This document shows positions 1-7,866 of a stretch of DNA of 64,000 nucleotides, piece by piece. The notes below the pieces were generated by a model. The model had not been told where the DNA came from, made no database searches, and was given only the letters and a program-made list of their open reading frames with translations. The DNA is from Halomonas getboli. Its GTDB lineage: Bacteria; Pseudomonadota; Gammaproteobacteria; Pseudomonadales; Halomonadaceae. The stretch lies in the NCBI RefSeq assembly GCF_023094245.1, contig NZ_JALMEW010000003.1, forward strand, positions 124,001-188,000. The letters run 5' to 3'. Numbering within the stretch: the first letter of the stretch is position 1; each line of letters starts with the position of its first letter. The position numbers and the translations under genes are program-made.

Positions 1-293
1 AGGTGATCAACGACGAGGGCCGCTATCGGCTCGACGCCATCGATCTGGAGATCGCCGGCCGGGTCACCGAGCGCTACCGTTACTCCTACGGCAGCTACGA
101 CAGCGTCAGCGGCTGGACCGAATGGGAACGCACCTTCCAGCGCGGCGACTGGGAGGTGCGCACCCTGACCCGCACGCTGATGACCAGCGACCCGGACAAT
201 TTCCGCCTGCGCGCCACCCTGGACGCCTGGGAGGGCGAGACGCGCATCTTCGCCCGCACCTGGGACGAGACGATTCCGCGGGATCTGGTGTAG
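1..293 (+). CDS. CocE/NonD-family hydrolase, C-terminal fragment (5' end outside window)
   Basis: The reading frame is already open at the first base, enters in frame 3 and stops with TAG at 291-293, so only about the last 97 residues are seen. The fragment is rich in beta-strand-like segments and ends FARTWDETIPRDLV. That resembles the C-terminal jelly-roll domain of CocE/NonD (X-Pro dipeptidyl-peptidase S15-like) hydrolases, which often finish with a similar W-x-E-x-I-P-R-D tail. The catalytic alpha/beta-hydrolase part lies outside the window, so neither active site nor substrate can be judged. The family call rests on recollection of that tail and is moderate. A GTG at position 3 is most likely an internal valine codon rather than a start. 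Confidence 0.5.
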   Translation, partial: VINDEGRYRLDAIDLEIAGRVTERYRYSYGSYDSVSGWTEWERTFQRGDWEVRTLTRTLMTSDPDNFRLRATLDAWEGETRIFARTWDETIPRDLV

Positions 294-300
294 CGGGGGA

Positions 301-335
301 GGAGTGAGAGGAGTGAGAAGCAAGGAGTGAGGAGC
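301..335. repeat. short purine-rich direct repeats
   Basis: The octamer ggagtgag occurs at 301-308 and 310-317, and again inside aggagtgagg at 322-331. They lie directly after the stop of the upstream hydrolase. No function is evident. Confidence 0.6.
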
Positions 336-413
336 AAACGCAGGAAAGCTCACCCACCTCAGGCCGGCAGCGCCTCGCCTTGCGGCCGGGACGTTCCCCC
401 GGTCGGATAGCCG

Positions 414-451
414 CCCCTCGCCCCTCGCCCCTCGCCCCTCGCCCCTCGCCC
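414..451. repeat. heptanucleotide tandem repeat (cccctcg)x5
   Basis: Five perfect head-to-tail copies of cccctcg occupy 414-448, followed by a partial unit. They sit 40-75 bases upstream of the MFS transporter start, in the likely promoter or leader region. Such a tract can change copy number by slippage. Whether it affects expression is unknown. Confidence 0.9.
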
Positions 452-490
452 TTGCTATCTTGGCCTCTTTCTCGACAGGGATGCCCCGCC

Positions 491-1864
491 ATGAGCGTGA
501 CCACCGCCGACGCGCCCGCGACGCCTTGGGCCTCGCGCAAGGAGATCCTGGGCTGGGCGATGTTCGACTTCGCCAACCAGGCCTACACGCTGCTGATCAT
601 CACCGTGGTGTTCGGCGAGCTGTTCACCACGGTGATCGTCGGCGACCGCGGCGACGGCTACCGGCTTGCCAACTTCCTGTGGAGCCTGGCGCTGGCGGTC
701 AGCTACCTGCTGGTGGTGGTGACCGGCCCGCTGTGCGGGGCGGTGATGGACTACCGGGCGGAGAAGAAGCGTTTCCTGTTCGCCAGCTACGTGGTCACCA
801 TCGTCGCCACGGCGCTGCTCTATTTCGTTGCCCCGGGCTACGTGTGGCTGGGGCTGATCCTGATCGTGGTCTCGAACTACGCCTACTCCATGGGCGAGTC
901 CTTCATCGCCGCCTTCCTGCCGGGCCTCGGGCCGCCGGAGTCGCTGGGCCGCATCTCGGGCTTCGGCTGGGCGCTGGGCTACGTCGGCGGGCTGTTCGCC
1001 GCCGGCTTCACCCTGGTGGTGCTGGGCGAGGCCAGCGCCGAGAACTTCGAGCGCATCCGCTGGGTCGGGCCCTTCGCCGCCGGCTTCTTCCTGGTCACCG
1101 CCATCCCCACCTTCCTGTGGGTGAAGGAGCGAGGCACGCCGCAGAACAGCGGGCTGTCCTATCGCGCGATCGCCTGGCGGCGGGTCTCGACCACCCTCCA
1201 CGAGCTGCGCCGCTTCCGCGACCTGGCGATCTTCCTGGTGTCGCTGCTGTTCTCCATGGCCGGGGTCTACATCATCATCGCCTTCGCCTTCATCTATGGC
1301 GCCCAGGTGATCGGCTGGGACGAGTCCGTGCGCAACCTGATGTTCATCATCGTGCAGGTCACCGCCGCCGCCGGGGCGATCGGCTTTGGCGCCATCCAGG
1401 ACCGCATCGGCACCCGGGTGACCTACCTGATCACCCTGGTGCTGTGGGTGGCGGCGATCCTGGCGATCTGGGCCACGCCCGCGCTCACCGACTGGCTCAA
1501 CGCCGCGCTGGGCCTCGACTGGCAGGCCCAGCACCTGTTCCTGCTGGTCGGCTGTCTGGCGGGGCTCAGCCTGGGGTCGAGCCAGTCCGCCAGCCGCGCG
1601 CTGGTGGGGCTGTTCTCGCCCAGCCGCAAGGCCGCCGAGTTCTTCGGCTTCTGGGGCCTGGCCAACAAGCTCGCCGGGGTGGTGGGCATCGTCGCCCTGG
1701 GACTTCTGCAGTCGGTGGTCGGGCTGCAAGCCTCGATCCTGCTGTGTGCGGGACTGTTCATCGTCGCCATCCTGATCTGCCTGTTTGTCGATCAGGCGCG
1801 GGGAATGCGGGCGGCAAGAGAGTGGGAGAGGATAAATGGTTCAACTGTGTCTTCAGGGGGCTAA
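491..1864 (+). CDS. MFS transporter, UMF1 (Atg22-like) family
   Basis: A 457-residue inner-membrane protein with about twelve hydrophobic segments. The N-terminal signature WAMFDFANQAYTLLI is typical of the UMF1/Atg22-like branch of the major facilitator superfamily, whose substrates are mostly unknown (vacuolar amino acid efflux in the yeast namesake). The segment NYAYSMGESFIAAFLPGL and the later GLSLGSSQSASRALVGLF also fit this family. I chose the ATG at 491 because the sequence upstream of it in the same frame is low-complexity and includes the heptamer repeat. It is followed within 10 bases by the first copy of the dispersed structured repeat. It appears monocistronic and converges on the flavin reductase gene. 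Confidence 0.85.
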   Translation: MSVTTADAPATPWASRKEILGWAMFDFANQAYTLLIITVVFGELFTTVIVGDRGDGYRLANFLWSLALAVSYLLVVVTGPLCGAVMDYRAEKKRFLFASYVVTIVATALLYFVAPGYVWLGLILIVVSNYAYSMGESFIAAFLPGLGPPESLGRISGFGWALGYVGGLFAAGFTLVVLGEASAENFERIRWVGPFAAGFFLVTAIPTFLWVKERGTPQNSGLSYRAIAWRRVSTTLHELRRFRDLAIFLVSLLFSMAGVYIIIAFAFIYGAQVIGWDESVRNLMFIIVQVTAAAGAIGFGAIQDRIGTRVTYLITLVLWVAAILAIWATPALTDWLNAALGLDWQAQHLFLLVGCLAGLSLGSSQSASRALVGLFSPSRKAAEFFGFWGLANKLAGVVGIVALGLLQSVVGLQASILLCAGLFIVAILICLFVDQARGMRAAREWERINGSTVSSGG

Positions 1865-1872
1865 ATGAGGCC

Positions 1873-2046
1873 GGAGACAAGCTCGCGCGAGGGCGCTATG
1901 AACCCATCCCTGGGCGCTACTTTGGCCCTGTAGCACTCTCGCGTCCTGCTCCGCTTGCAGGACCGGTGCTGGCCATCCATGGCCAGCCCGTTCGGCGAGG
2001 GTCGCCTCACCCATGGCCAAAAAACCCTCGCTTAAGCTTGTCCCCG
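1873..2046 (+). repeat. dispersed structured intergenic repeat, copy A
   Basis: The core at 1887-2032 is about 95% identical (8 differences in 146 bp) to the core of the copy at 9446-9591. The ends pair: gacaagct at 1876-1883 with agcttgtc at 2035-2042, and gcgaggg at 1887-1893 with ccctcgc at 2025-2031. An internal hairpin gctggcca/tggccagc (1968-1975/1980-1987, loop tcca) is also present. The element starts about 10 bases after the MFS stop codon and in its sense direction. The open frames across it are translations of the repeat, not genes. Confidence 0.9.
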
Positions 2047-2088
2047 ACATGGCTCACTGGGGCCATCTAGCGGGTATAAAACGCTATT

Positions 2089-2718
2089 TCAGGCGGGGCG
2101 TTCGAGGGCAAACAGGTCGGTGGTGCGGCTATAGTCCGAGCCGGCCATGCGGCCGATCGGGCGCAGCGTCTCGATATCCACGTGGCGGCCGTCCCAGACC
2201 TCGGGCGCGGCGTGCACCGCGACCACCTCGGCGAGCACCAGGTTGCCGGCCAGCGGGCTGTCGCCGAAGCGGATCACCTCGCGCAGCCGGCAGCCGAAGG
2301 CGATCGGCGACTCGGCGATGCGCGGCACCCTGAGCTCGCCCATCGGCGCCTTGGTCAGGCCGGCGTGGTCGAACTCGTCCGCGCCGCGGGGCAGGCTGGC
2401 GCTGGTGGCGTTGAGCGCCTCGGCCAGCGCCTCGCTGCCGACGTGGATCACGCATTCGCCGACCTCGTCGAGGTTGTGAAGGGTGTCCTTGGCCTGGCCC
2501 TCGCCGTTGAGCAGTGGCGAGAAGGCCAGCACCGGCGGAGTGACGCTCGCCACATTGAAGAACGAGAAGGGCGCCAGGTTGGCGCGCCCCTCGGCGTCGA
2601 CGGTGGCGACCCAGGCGATGGGGCGCGGGGCGATGGCGCCGGAGAACAGCCGGTAGATCGTGCCGGCCTCGAGGGCCTCGGCGGAGAAAGTGTCGGAGGA
2701 AGGGGAGGCGTCGCTCAT
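2089..2718 (-). CDS. flavin reductase family protein (FMN-binding split barrel)
   Basis: A 209-residue protein of the DIM6/NTAB flavin reductase-like family, which binds FMN and in many members supplies reduced flavin to a monooxygenase. Seen in the sequence: GTIYRLFSGAIAPRPIAWVA at the N-terminal barrel strand, then the NLAPFSFFNVASVTPPVL segment that is strongly conserved in this group. The start at 2718 is supported by an excellent Shine-Dalgarno, AAGGAGCGA, just upstream; an in-frame ATG 33 bases further up has no such site. The partner and substrate are not evident, since the neighbours are an MFS transporter (convergent) and an unrelated divergent gene. Confidence 0.85.
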   Translation of the reverse strand: MSDASPSSDTFSAEALEAGTIYRLFSGAIAPRPIAWVATVDAEGRANLAPFSFFNVASVTPPVLAFSPLLNGEGQAKDTLHNLDEVGECVIHVGSEALAEALNATSASLPRGADEFDHAGLTKAPMGELRVPRIAESPIAFGCRLREVIRFGDSPLAGNLVLAEVVAVHAAPEVWDGRHVDIETLRPIGRMAGSDYSRTTDLFALERPA

Positions 2719-2817
2719 GATCGCTCCTTGAGGGTGAACGAAAGGCCTCATCCCAGCATGGGCGCCGGCGGGCGTCCAGTGTCATGATGGGCGCGCCGGA
2801 CGAGGGGAGGGCGGTGA

Positions 2818-3345
2818 ATGAGCGAACGGGGCGGTGGCGTGAAGCGTGCGGGGCTGGGCATGATGCTGGCCTTCTGGGCGCTGCTGATCGGGCTCGGCAC
2901 CTGGTGGTTCCAGGGCTGGTTCGACGAGCGAGAGAACCCCAACGCCAATCTCGTCGAGTCGCTGGACGGCGGCCCGCTGACGCTCGCGCGCAACGCCAAT
3001 GGCCATTTCGTGGCTACCGGGCGCCTCAACGGCGAGCCGGTGACCATGCTGCTCGACACCGGCGCCACCCAGGTGGCCGTGCCCGCCGACCTGGCCGAGC
3101 GCCTCGACCTGCCGCTGCGCGGCGCGGCCAGCTTCTCCACCGCCAACGGCCGGGTGCGCGGCCATCTGACGATCCTCGACGAGGTGCGTCTCGGCGGGCT
3201 GGTCGCGCGTGACGTCCGCGGCTCCGTCGTGCCGGGCCTCGAGGGCGACACGGTGCTGCTGGGCATGAGCTTCCTCGGTCGCTTCGAGCTGCAGATGCGT
3301 GGTGACACCCTGACCCTGCGGCTGCCCGAAAAGGACAAGGGCTGA
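2818..3345 (+). CDS. membrane-anchored retropepsin-like aspartic protease (TIGR02281 type)
   Basis: A 175-residue single-domain clan AA aspartic protease. Residues 13-30 form one transmembrane anchor. The catalytic motif LLDTGAT lies at 78-84 (Asp80), followed by the hydrophobic flap region, and ILLGMSFLGRF-like sequence (LLGMSFLGRFE) lies near the C-terminus, as in TIGR02281 proteins. As in retropepsins, one domain is half of an active site, so it should act as a homodimer, facing the periplasm by prediction. The physiological substrate is not known for this family. The ATG at 2818 is preceded by a GGGGAGGG purine stretch. The repair nuclease gene follows within 40 bases and may be co-transcribed. 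Confidence 0.85.
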   Translation: MSERGGGVKRAGLGMMLAFWALLIGLGTWWFQGWFDERENPNANLVESLDGGPLTLARNANGHFVATGRLNGEPVTMLLDTGATQVAVPADLAERLDLPLRGAASFSTANGRVRGHLTILDEVRLGGLVARDVRGSVVPGLEGDTVLLGMSFLGRFELQMRGDTLTLRLPEKDKG

Positions 3346-3384
3346 GTGCCGACGGGGCTCACCGGCCGGCGCGAGGCTGATACC

Positions 3385-5073
3385 ATGGCGTCCATGAACA
3401 GCATCACGTCCGCCGCCGCGTTCACGGCCTCTCTGGACGATCCCTTCTACTATCTGGCGAACTTCCAGTGCGTGCTGGACTGGGTGGCCGCGCGCCACGC
3501 GGACCTGCTCTCCGAGCCCGAGCGTGCCTTTCTCGCCGAGTTCCCGCGCCTGCCCCGAGCCTCTCGGGCGCTGCTGGTGCGGATGGTGATGCGCAAGGGC
3601 GAACACTTCCGCGTCTCGCGCCTGGCCTACGACGAGATTGGCGAGGCCGAGGCCGCGCTCGGCCCGCTGATCGAGGCCGGCTGGGTCGAGGCGGCCCCGC
3701 CGCTCACCCTCGACGAGCTGTTCCGCCAGCTGCGCCTGGCCGAACTCAAGCAAGCCTTTGCCGACGAGATCGCCGCGGCCGGCCTGCCGAAAAGCGTGGC
3801 CAAGGGCGTGCTGCACGCCGCCCTGGCCGAGCGCGGGCTCGAGTCTCGCAGTCTGGGCGACTGGTGGCCGGGGGCGCCGGATCGGGTGGTGCGCCTCACC
3901 CTGATGGACCTCTGCGACCGGCTCAGGCTGATGTTCTTCGGCAACCTGCGCCAGGACTGGGCGGAGTTCGTGCTCGCCGAGCTCGGCCTGCAGCGTTTCG
4001 AGAGCGTGCCCTTCGGCCCGGAGTCCCGCGCCTTCCGGCGCCGCGACGAGGTCGACGCCTACCTGGCCCTGCACCGGCTGCGCGAGCGCCTCGACGACGG
4101 CGAATGCCCGCTGGCGCTGGCCGCCGAGGTACCGGGCGCGCCGGACAACGCCTGGCTGGCCGCCCGTCGCGCGCGGCTGCTGCTCAAGCTGGGCCGCGAG
4201 GCCGAGCGGCGGGGCGAGGCCGAATCGGCCCTCGAGGCTTACGCCGCCGCCGGCCTCGGTGAGGCTCGGGTGCGTCGGCTGCGGCTGCTCGAGCGGCGCG
4301 GCGAGTTCGCGCTGGCCCATCGGCTGATCGACGCCGCCGACCCGGTGGACGAGGCCGAACGCCAGGCGCTGGCCCGGCTGCGCCCGCGGCTGTGCCGCAA
4401 GCTGGGCCTGCCGGCGCCGGCGCGTGAGATCGAGCCCGCGCCCGAGCGGCTCGACCTGGTGCTGGCCCCGTCTCCCGGCGGCGTGGAGCGGGCGGTGGCC
4501 GAGCACCTGGGCACGCTCGAGGCGCCGGTCTGCTTTGTGGAGAACACGCTGATCACCGGGCTGTTCGGCCTGCTGTGCTGGGAGGCGATCTTCGCGCCGC
4601 TGCCCGGCGCCTTCTTCCACCCCTTCCATTCGGGACCGGCCGATCTCAATCGCGAGGACTTCGTGGCCCGGCGCCGCGACCTGTTCGACGACTGCCTGGC
4701 CGAGCTCGATGACGGCCGCTACCGTGACACCGTCCGCGAGCGCTTCCGCGTCAAGTGGGGCCTGGCCTCGCCCTTCGTGCACTGGGGGGCGCTCGACGAG
4801 GCGCTGCTGGAGCGCGCTCTGGCCGCCATCCCGCCCGCGCACCTGCGCGCCCTGTTCGCGCGGCTGCTGGATGACCCGCGGGCCAATCGCGCCGGGCTGC
4901 CCGATCTGATCCAGTTCTTCCCCGACGCTCCCCCTGACGTGCCCGGCTATCGGCTGATCGAGGTGAAGGGCCCCGGCGACCGCCTGCAGGACAACCAGCG
5001 CCGCTGGCTGGCCTTCTTCCACGCCCATGACATCCCGGTGGCGGTCTGCCGCGTGCGCTGGGAGGCGTCTTGA
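3385..5073 (+). CDS. VRR-NUC domain nuclease, bacterial FAN1-like
   Basis: A 562-residue protein with the layout of bacterial FAN1: a helical N-terminal region (DPFYYLANFQCVLDWVA at the start), a long alanine/arginine-rich helical repeat region, and a C-terminal VRR-NUC nuclease of the PD-(D/E)XK fold. The catalytic pattern is intact near the C-terminus: LPDLIQFF (Asp507), then LIEVKGPGDRLQDNQRRWL (Glu526, Lys528). FAN1 enzymes are structure-specific 5' flap endo/exonucleases that unhook interstrand DNA cross-links. I prefer the ATG at 3385 (MASMNS) to upstream GTG codons; 3394 is an alternative. Its stop overlaps the region where the helicase frame opens, so the two are probably translated from one mRNA. 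Confidence 0.88.
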   Translation: MASMNSITSAAAFTASLDDPFYYLANFQCVLDWVAARHADLLSEPERAFLAEFPRLPRASRALLVRMVMRKGEHFRVSRLAYDEIGEAEAALGPLIEAGWVEAAPPLTLDELFRQLRLAELKQAFADEIAAAGLPKSVAKGVLHAALAERGLESRSLGDWWPGAPDRVVRLTLMDLCDRLRLMFFGNLRQDWAEFVLAELGLQRFESVPFGPESRAFRRRDEVDAYLALHRLRERLDDGECPLALAAEVPGAPDNAWLAARRARLLLKLGREAERRGEAESALEAYAAAGLGEARVRRLRLLERRGEFALAHRLIDAADPVDEAERQALARLRPRLCRKLGLPAPAREIEPAPERLDLVLAPSPGGVERAVAEHLGTLEAPVCFVENTLITGLFGLLCWEAIFAPLPGAFFHPFHSGPADLNREDFVARRRDLFDDCLAELDDGRYRDTVRERFRVKWGLASPFVHWGALDEALLERALAAIPPAHLRALFARLLDDPRANRAGLPDLIQFFPDAPPDVPGYRLIEVKGPGDRLQDNQRRWLAFFHAHDIPVAVCRVRWEAS

Positions 5074-5105
5074 GCGGAGCGGAGAGCGAGCCCGTGAGCG
5101 GGACC

Positions 5106-7385
5106 ATGAATGAGGCAGTGAGCGAGCCTGGCCGCCGCGTCGCCGTGCGGGCGCTGTGCGAATTCACCGCCCGCGAGGGCGATCTGGACCACCGCTTCAC
5201 CCCGGCGCCCAGCGCCCGGGAGGGCATCGAGGGCCATGCCCGGGTGCGTGAGCGGCGCGGCGAGGGCTACGAGGCCGAGGTGGCACTGTCCGCCGAGGTC
5301 GCCGGCCTGACCGTGAGCGGCCGTGCCGACGGCGTCGATCCCGCGGCCAATCGCCTGGAAGAGATCAAGACCCATCGCGGCAGCCTCGAGCGCATGGCCG
5401 CCAACCAGCGCGCCCTGCACTGGGCTCAGGCCGAGGCCTACGGGGCACTGCTGTGCGCCGAGCGTGGTCTCGCGTCGATCACCGTGGCGCTGGTCTACCT
5501 GGACATCGCCACCGGCCGCGAGACCGTGATGACCCGGGAGGCGAGCGCCTGCGAGCTGTGGACGCGCCTCGAGGCCCACGCCCGGGCCTATGCGGCCTGG
5601 GCCAATCAGGAGGCCGAGCACCGCGCGGCGCGGGACGCGGCCCTCGCCGCGCTGGCCTTTCCCCACGACGACTTCCGCCCCGGCCAGCGGACTCTGGCCG
5701 AGGACGCCTACCGCGCCGCCGCCACCGGCCGCTGCCTGCTGGCCGAGGCGCCCACCGGCATCGGCAAGACGCTCGGCACCCTCTATCCGCTGCTCGCCGC
5801 CATGCCGCGCCAGGGCCTCGACCGGCTGGCGTTTCTGACCATGAAGACCCCGGGGCGGCGGCTGGCGCTGGATGCCCTGACGGACCTGGGTGCCGACCGC
5901 GAGACCGAGCGGCTGCCGCTGCGGGTGCTCGAGCTGGTGGCACGGGACAAGGCCTGCGAGCATCCCGACCGCGCCTGCCACGGCGACTCCTGCCCGCTCG
6001 CCCAGGGCTTCTACGACCGGCTGCCGGCGGCGCGCCGCGACGCCGTGGCCCGGGGTTTCTGGGATCGCGCGTCGCTGCGCGAGCTGGCCCTCGAGCACGG
6101 CGTCTGCCCCTACTACCTGGGCCAGGAGCTGGCCCGCTGGGCCGACGTGCTGGTCGGCGACGTCAATCACTACTTCGACGACGGCGCGCTGATCCACGGC
6201 CTGGCCCAAACCGATGGCTCGCGGCTCGGCGTGCTGGTGGACGAGGCTCATAACCTGGTCGACCGGGCCCGCGGCATGTACAGCGCGGCGCTCGACCAGC
6301 GCCGGCTCAATCGGCTGCGCAAGGGTGCGCCGCCGGCGCTGTCGAGGCCGCTGTCGCGGCTCGCGCGGCGCTGGCAGGCCCTGCTGCGCGAGGTCGAGGA
6401 GCGCGAGTGGCAGGCGCTGGACGCGGTGCCGGGCGGGATGCTCGGCGCCCTGCAGCAGGCGGTGGCGGCGATCACCGACTACCTGGGCGAGCATCCCGCC
6501 GGCGGTGATCCCGCGCTGCAGGAGTTCCTGTTCGAGGCGCTGGCCTTCGCCCGCCGCGCCGAGACCTTCGGCGAGCATTCGCTGTGCGAGCTGGAGCGCC
6601 ACGGCCGCGGCCGGGCCAGGATGGCGATCCGCAACCTGGTGCCGGCGGACTTCCTGGCGCCGCGCTTCCGCGTCGCCCGCTGCGCGGTGCTGTTCTCGGC
6701 GACGCTCAGCCCGCCGGGCTATCATCGCGACCTGCTGGGCCTGCCCGACGATACCGTGACTCGCCGCGTGCCCGCGCCCTTCGTCGCCGAGCAGCTCGAG
6801 GTGCGGCTGCGCCGCGACGTCTCGACCCGGCTGCGCGACCGCGAGGCGTCGCTTTCGCCCATCGTCGCCGAGCTGGCCGGCCAGTACCGGCGCCGTCCCG
6901 GCCACTACCTGGCCTTCTTCAGCAGCTTCGCCTACCTGGAGGCGGCGCTGGCACGCTTCCGCGAGGCCTGCCCGGAGATTCCGGTGCGCGCCCAGCGGCG
7001 CGGCATGACCGAAGAGGAGCGCGAGGCCTTCCTGGCCGGCTTCGTGCCCGGCGAGACCGGCATTGCCTTCGCGGTGCTCGGCGGCGCCTTCGCCGAGGGC
7101 ATCGACCTGCCCGGCGAGCGGCTGGTGGGCGCCGTCGTGGCGAGCCTCGGCCTGCCGCCCTTCGACGCCTATCACGCGGCGCTGGAGGCGCGGCTCGAGG
7201 CGCGCTTCGGCCGCGGCTTCGACTACGCCTACCGGGTGCCCGGGATGATCAAGGTGGTGCAGGCCGCCGGGCGGGTGATCCGCGGTCCCGAGGATCGCGG
7301 CGTGGTGGTGCTGATGGACGACCGCTTCGCCCGCGCCGAGAATCGGGCCCTTCTTCCCGACTGGTGGCGCCCTGAGCCTCGCTAA
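5106..7385 (+). CDS. RecB-like nuclease fused to XPD/DinG-type Fe-S helicase
   Basis: A 759-residue protein joining two activities. The first ~190 residues carry a RecB/Cas4-type PD-(D/E)XK nuclease signature: GRADG (Asp75), EEIK (Glu86, Lys88) and QAEAY (Gln108, Tyr112). The rest is a superfamily 2 helicase of the XPD/DinG group: Walker A EAPTGIGKT (214-222), four cysteines (about 284, 291, 296, 334) placed for a 4Fe-4S cluster, and DEAH at 379-382. Members unwind DNA 5' to 3'. It sits directly after the FAN1-like nuclease gene, suggesting joint work on cross-linked or flapped DNA. A TTG at 5070 overlapping the upstream stop or a GTG at 5094 are alternative starts. Family assignment is firm; the joint role is inference. 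Confidence 0.87.
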   Translation: MNEAVSEPGRRVAVRALCEFTAREGDLDHRFTPAPSAREGIEGHARVRERRGEGYEAEVALSAEVAGLTVSGRADGVDPAANRLEEIKTHRGSLERMAANQRALHWAQAEAYGALLCAERGLASITVALVYLDIATGRETVMTREASACELWTRLEAHARAYAAWANQEAEHRAARDAALAALAFPHDDFRPGQRTLAEDAYRAAATGRCLLAEAPTGIGKTLGTLYPLLAAMPRQGLDRLAFLTMKTPGRRLALDALTDLGADRETERLPLRVLELVARDKACEHPDRACHGDSCPLAQGFYDRLPAARRDAVARGFWDRASLRELALEHGVCPYYLGQELARWADVLVGDVNHYFDDGALIHGLAQTDGSRLGVLVDEAHNLVDRARGMYSAALDQRRLNRLRKGAPPALSRPLSRLARRWQALLREVEEREWQALDAVPGGMLGALQQAVAAITDYLGEHPAGGDPALQEFLFEALAFARRAETFGEHSLCELERHGRGRARMAIRNLVPADFLAPRFRVARCAVLFSATLSPPGYHRDLLGLPDDTVTRRVPAPFVAEQLEVRLRRDVSTRLRDREASLSPIVAELAGQYRRRPGHYLAFFSSFAYLEAALARFREACPEIPVRAQRRGMTEEEREAFLAGFVPGETGIAFAVLGGAFAEGIDLPGERLVGAVVASLGLPPFDAYHAALEARLEARFGRGFDYAYRVPGMIKVVQAAGRVIRGPEDRGVVVLMDDRFARAENRALLPDWWRPEPR

Positions 7386-7425
7386 TGCTTTCTCCCTTCC
7401 GATCCTTGCCGACGAGGACACGCCG

Positions 7426-7797
7426 ATGACCCGAACCCGCCATGAACGCCCCACCTTCCAGCTCAGGCTGGTCGCCGACCGCGACGTGGTGCTGGGGCCC
7501 GGCAAGGTCGATCTGCTGGCGGCGATCGCCCGGGAGGGCTCGATCACCGCGGCCAGCCGCGCGCTGAACATGAGCTACAAGAAGGCCTGGCAGCTGATCG
7601 AGACCATGAACCGCCACTTCCCGAACGAAGTGATCGCCACCAGCACCGGCGGCAGCACTCGCGGCGGGGCCGAGCTCACGCCGCTGGGCGAGGCGCTGCT
7701 GGCGCGCTACCGGGCGCTCGAGCGCCGCCTCGACCCCGAGGCCTGCGACGACGCCCGGGCGCTGCTCGCGCTGCTGGCGGGGGAGGCGCCGGTCTGA
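7426..7797 (+). CDS. modE: ModE-type molybdate-responsive regulator, DNA-binding domain only
   Basis: A 123-residue winged-helix protein matching the N-terminal half of ModE: GKVDLLAAIAREGSITAASR, then the recognition region SYKKAWQLIETMN typical of the ModE/LysR-like helix-turn-helix. The C-terminal tandem TOBE (Mop) domains that bind molybdate in the E. coli protein are absent, so it must sense the metal through another route or act as a constitutive DNA-binding subunit. It lies 69 bases upstream of modA on the same strand, and a candidate operator lies in that gap (7835-7858). The gene is complete and short by design rather than truncated, because the stop is followed by normal intergenic sequence. 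Confidence 0.85.
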   Translation: MTRTRHERPTFQLRLVADRDVVLGPGKVDLLAAIAREGSITAASRALNMSYKKAWQLIETMNRHFPNEVIATSTGGSTRGGAELTPLGEALLARYRALERRLDPEACDDARALLALLAGEAPV

Positions 7798-7834
7798 TCG
7801 CGCTTGCCCGGGCGTTCATCGAACGCTAATGTTC

Positions 7835-7858
7835 CGTTGTTTCCAAAAAGACATAACG
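7835..7858. promoter_or_regulatory. candidate ModE operator upstream of modA
   Basis: An imperfect inverted repeat, cgttgttt ... acataacg (outer cgtt/aacg, 6 of 8 positions pair), ends 8 bases before the modA start. ModE sites in E. coli have the general form CGnTATAT, a spacer, then ATATAACG, which this resembles in its outer bases. The site is proposed from similarity only. Confidence 0.4.
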
Positions 7859-7866
7859 GGGGCTTC

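Noticed and set aside
414..451. Heptamer array as a CRISPR or iteron array
   Set aside because: Units are 7 bases without spacers and there is no cas gene or replication initiator nearby.
2013..2333. Small frames across the intergenic repeats (also 9306-9641, 1853-2050, 9340-9579)
   Set aside because: They translate the dispersed repeat; similar peptides appear only because the DNA is repeated, and several frames on both strands are equally open.
2782..5028. 748-codon open frame on the minus strand
   Set aside because: It is antisense to the aspartic protease and FAN1-like genes, Gln/Arg/Gly-rich without any family motif. Long antisense frames are expected at this GC content.
4947..7571. 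874-codon open frame on the minus strand
   Set aside because: Antisense shadow of the helicase gene with low-complexity Ala/Gln/His composition; the plus-strand helicase has complete motifs.
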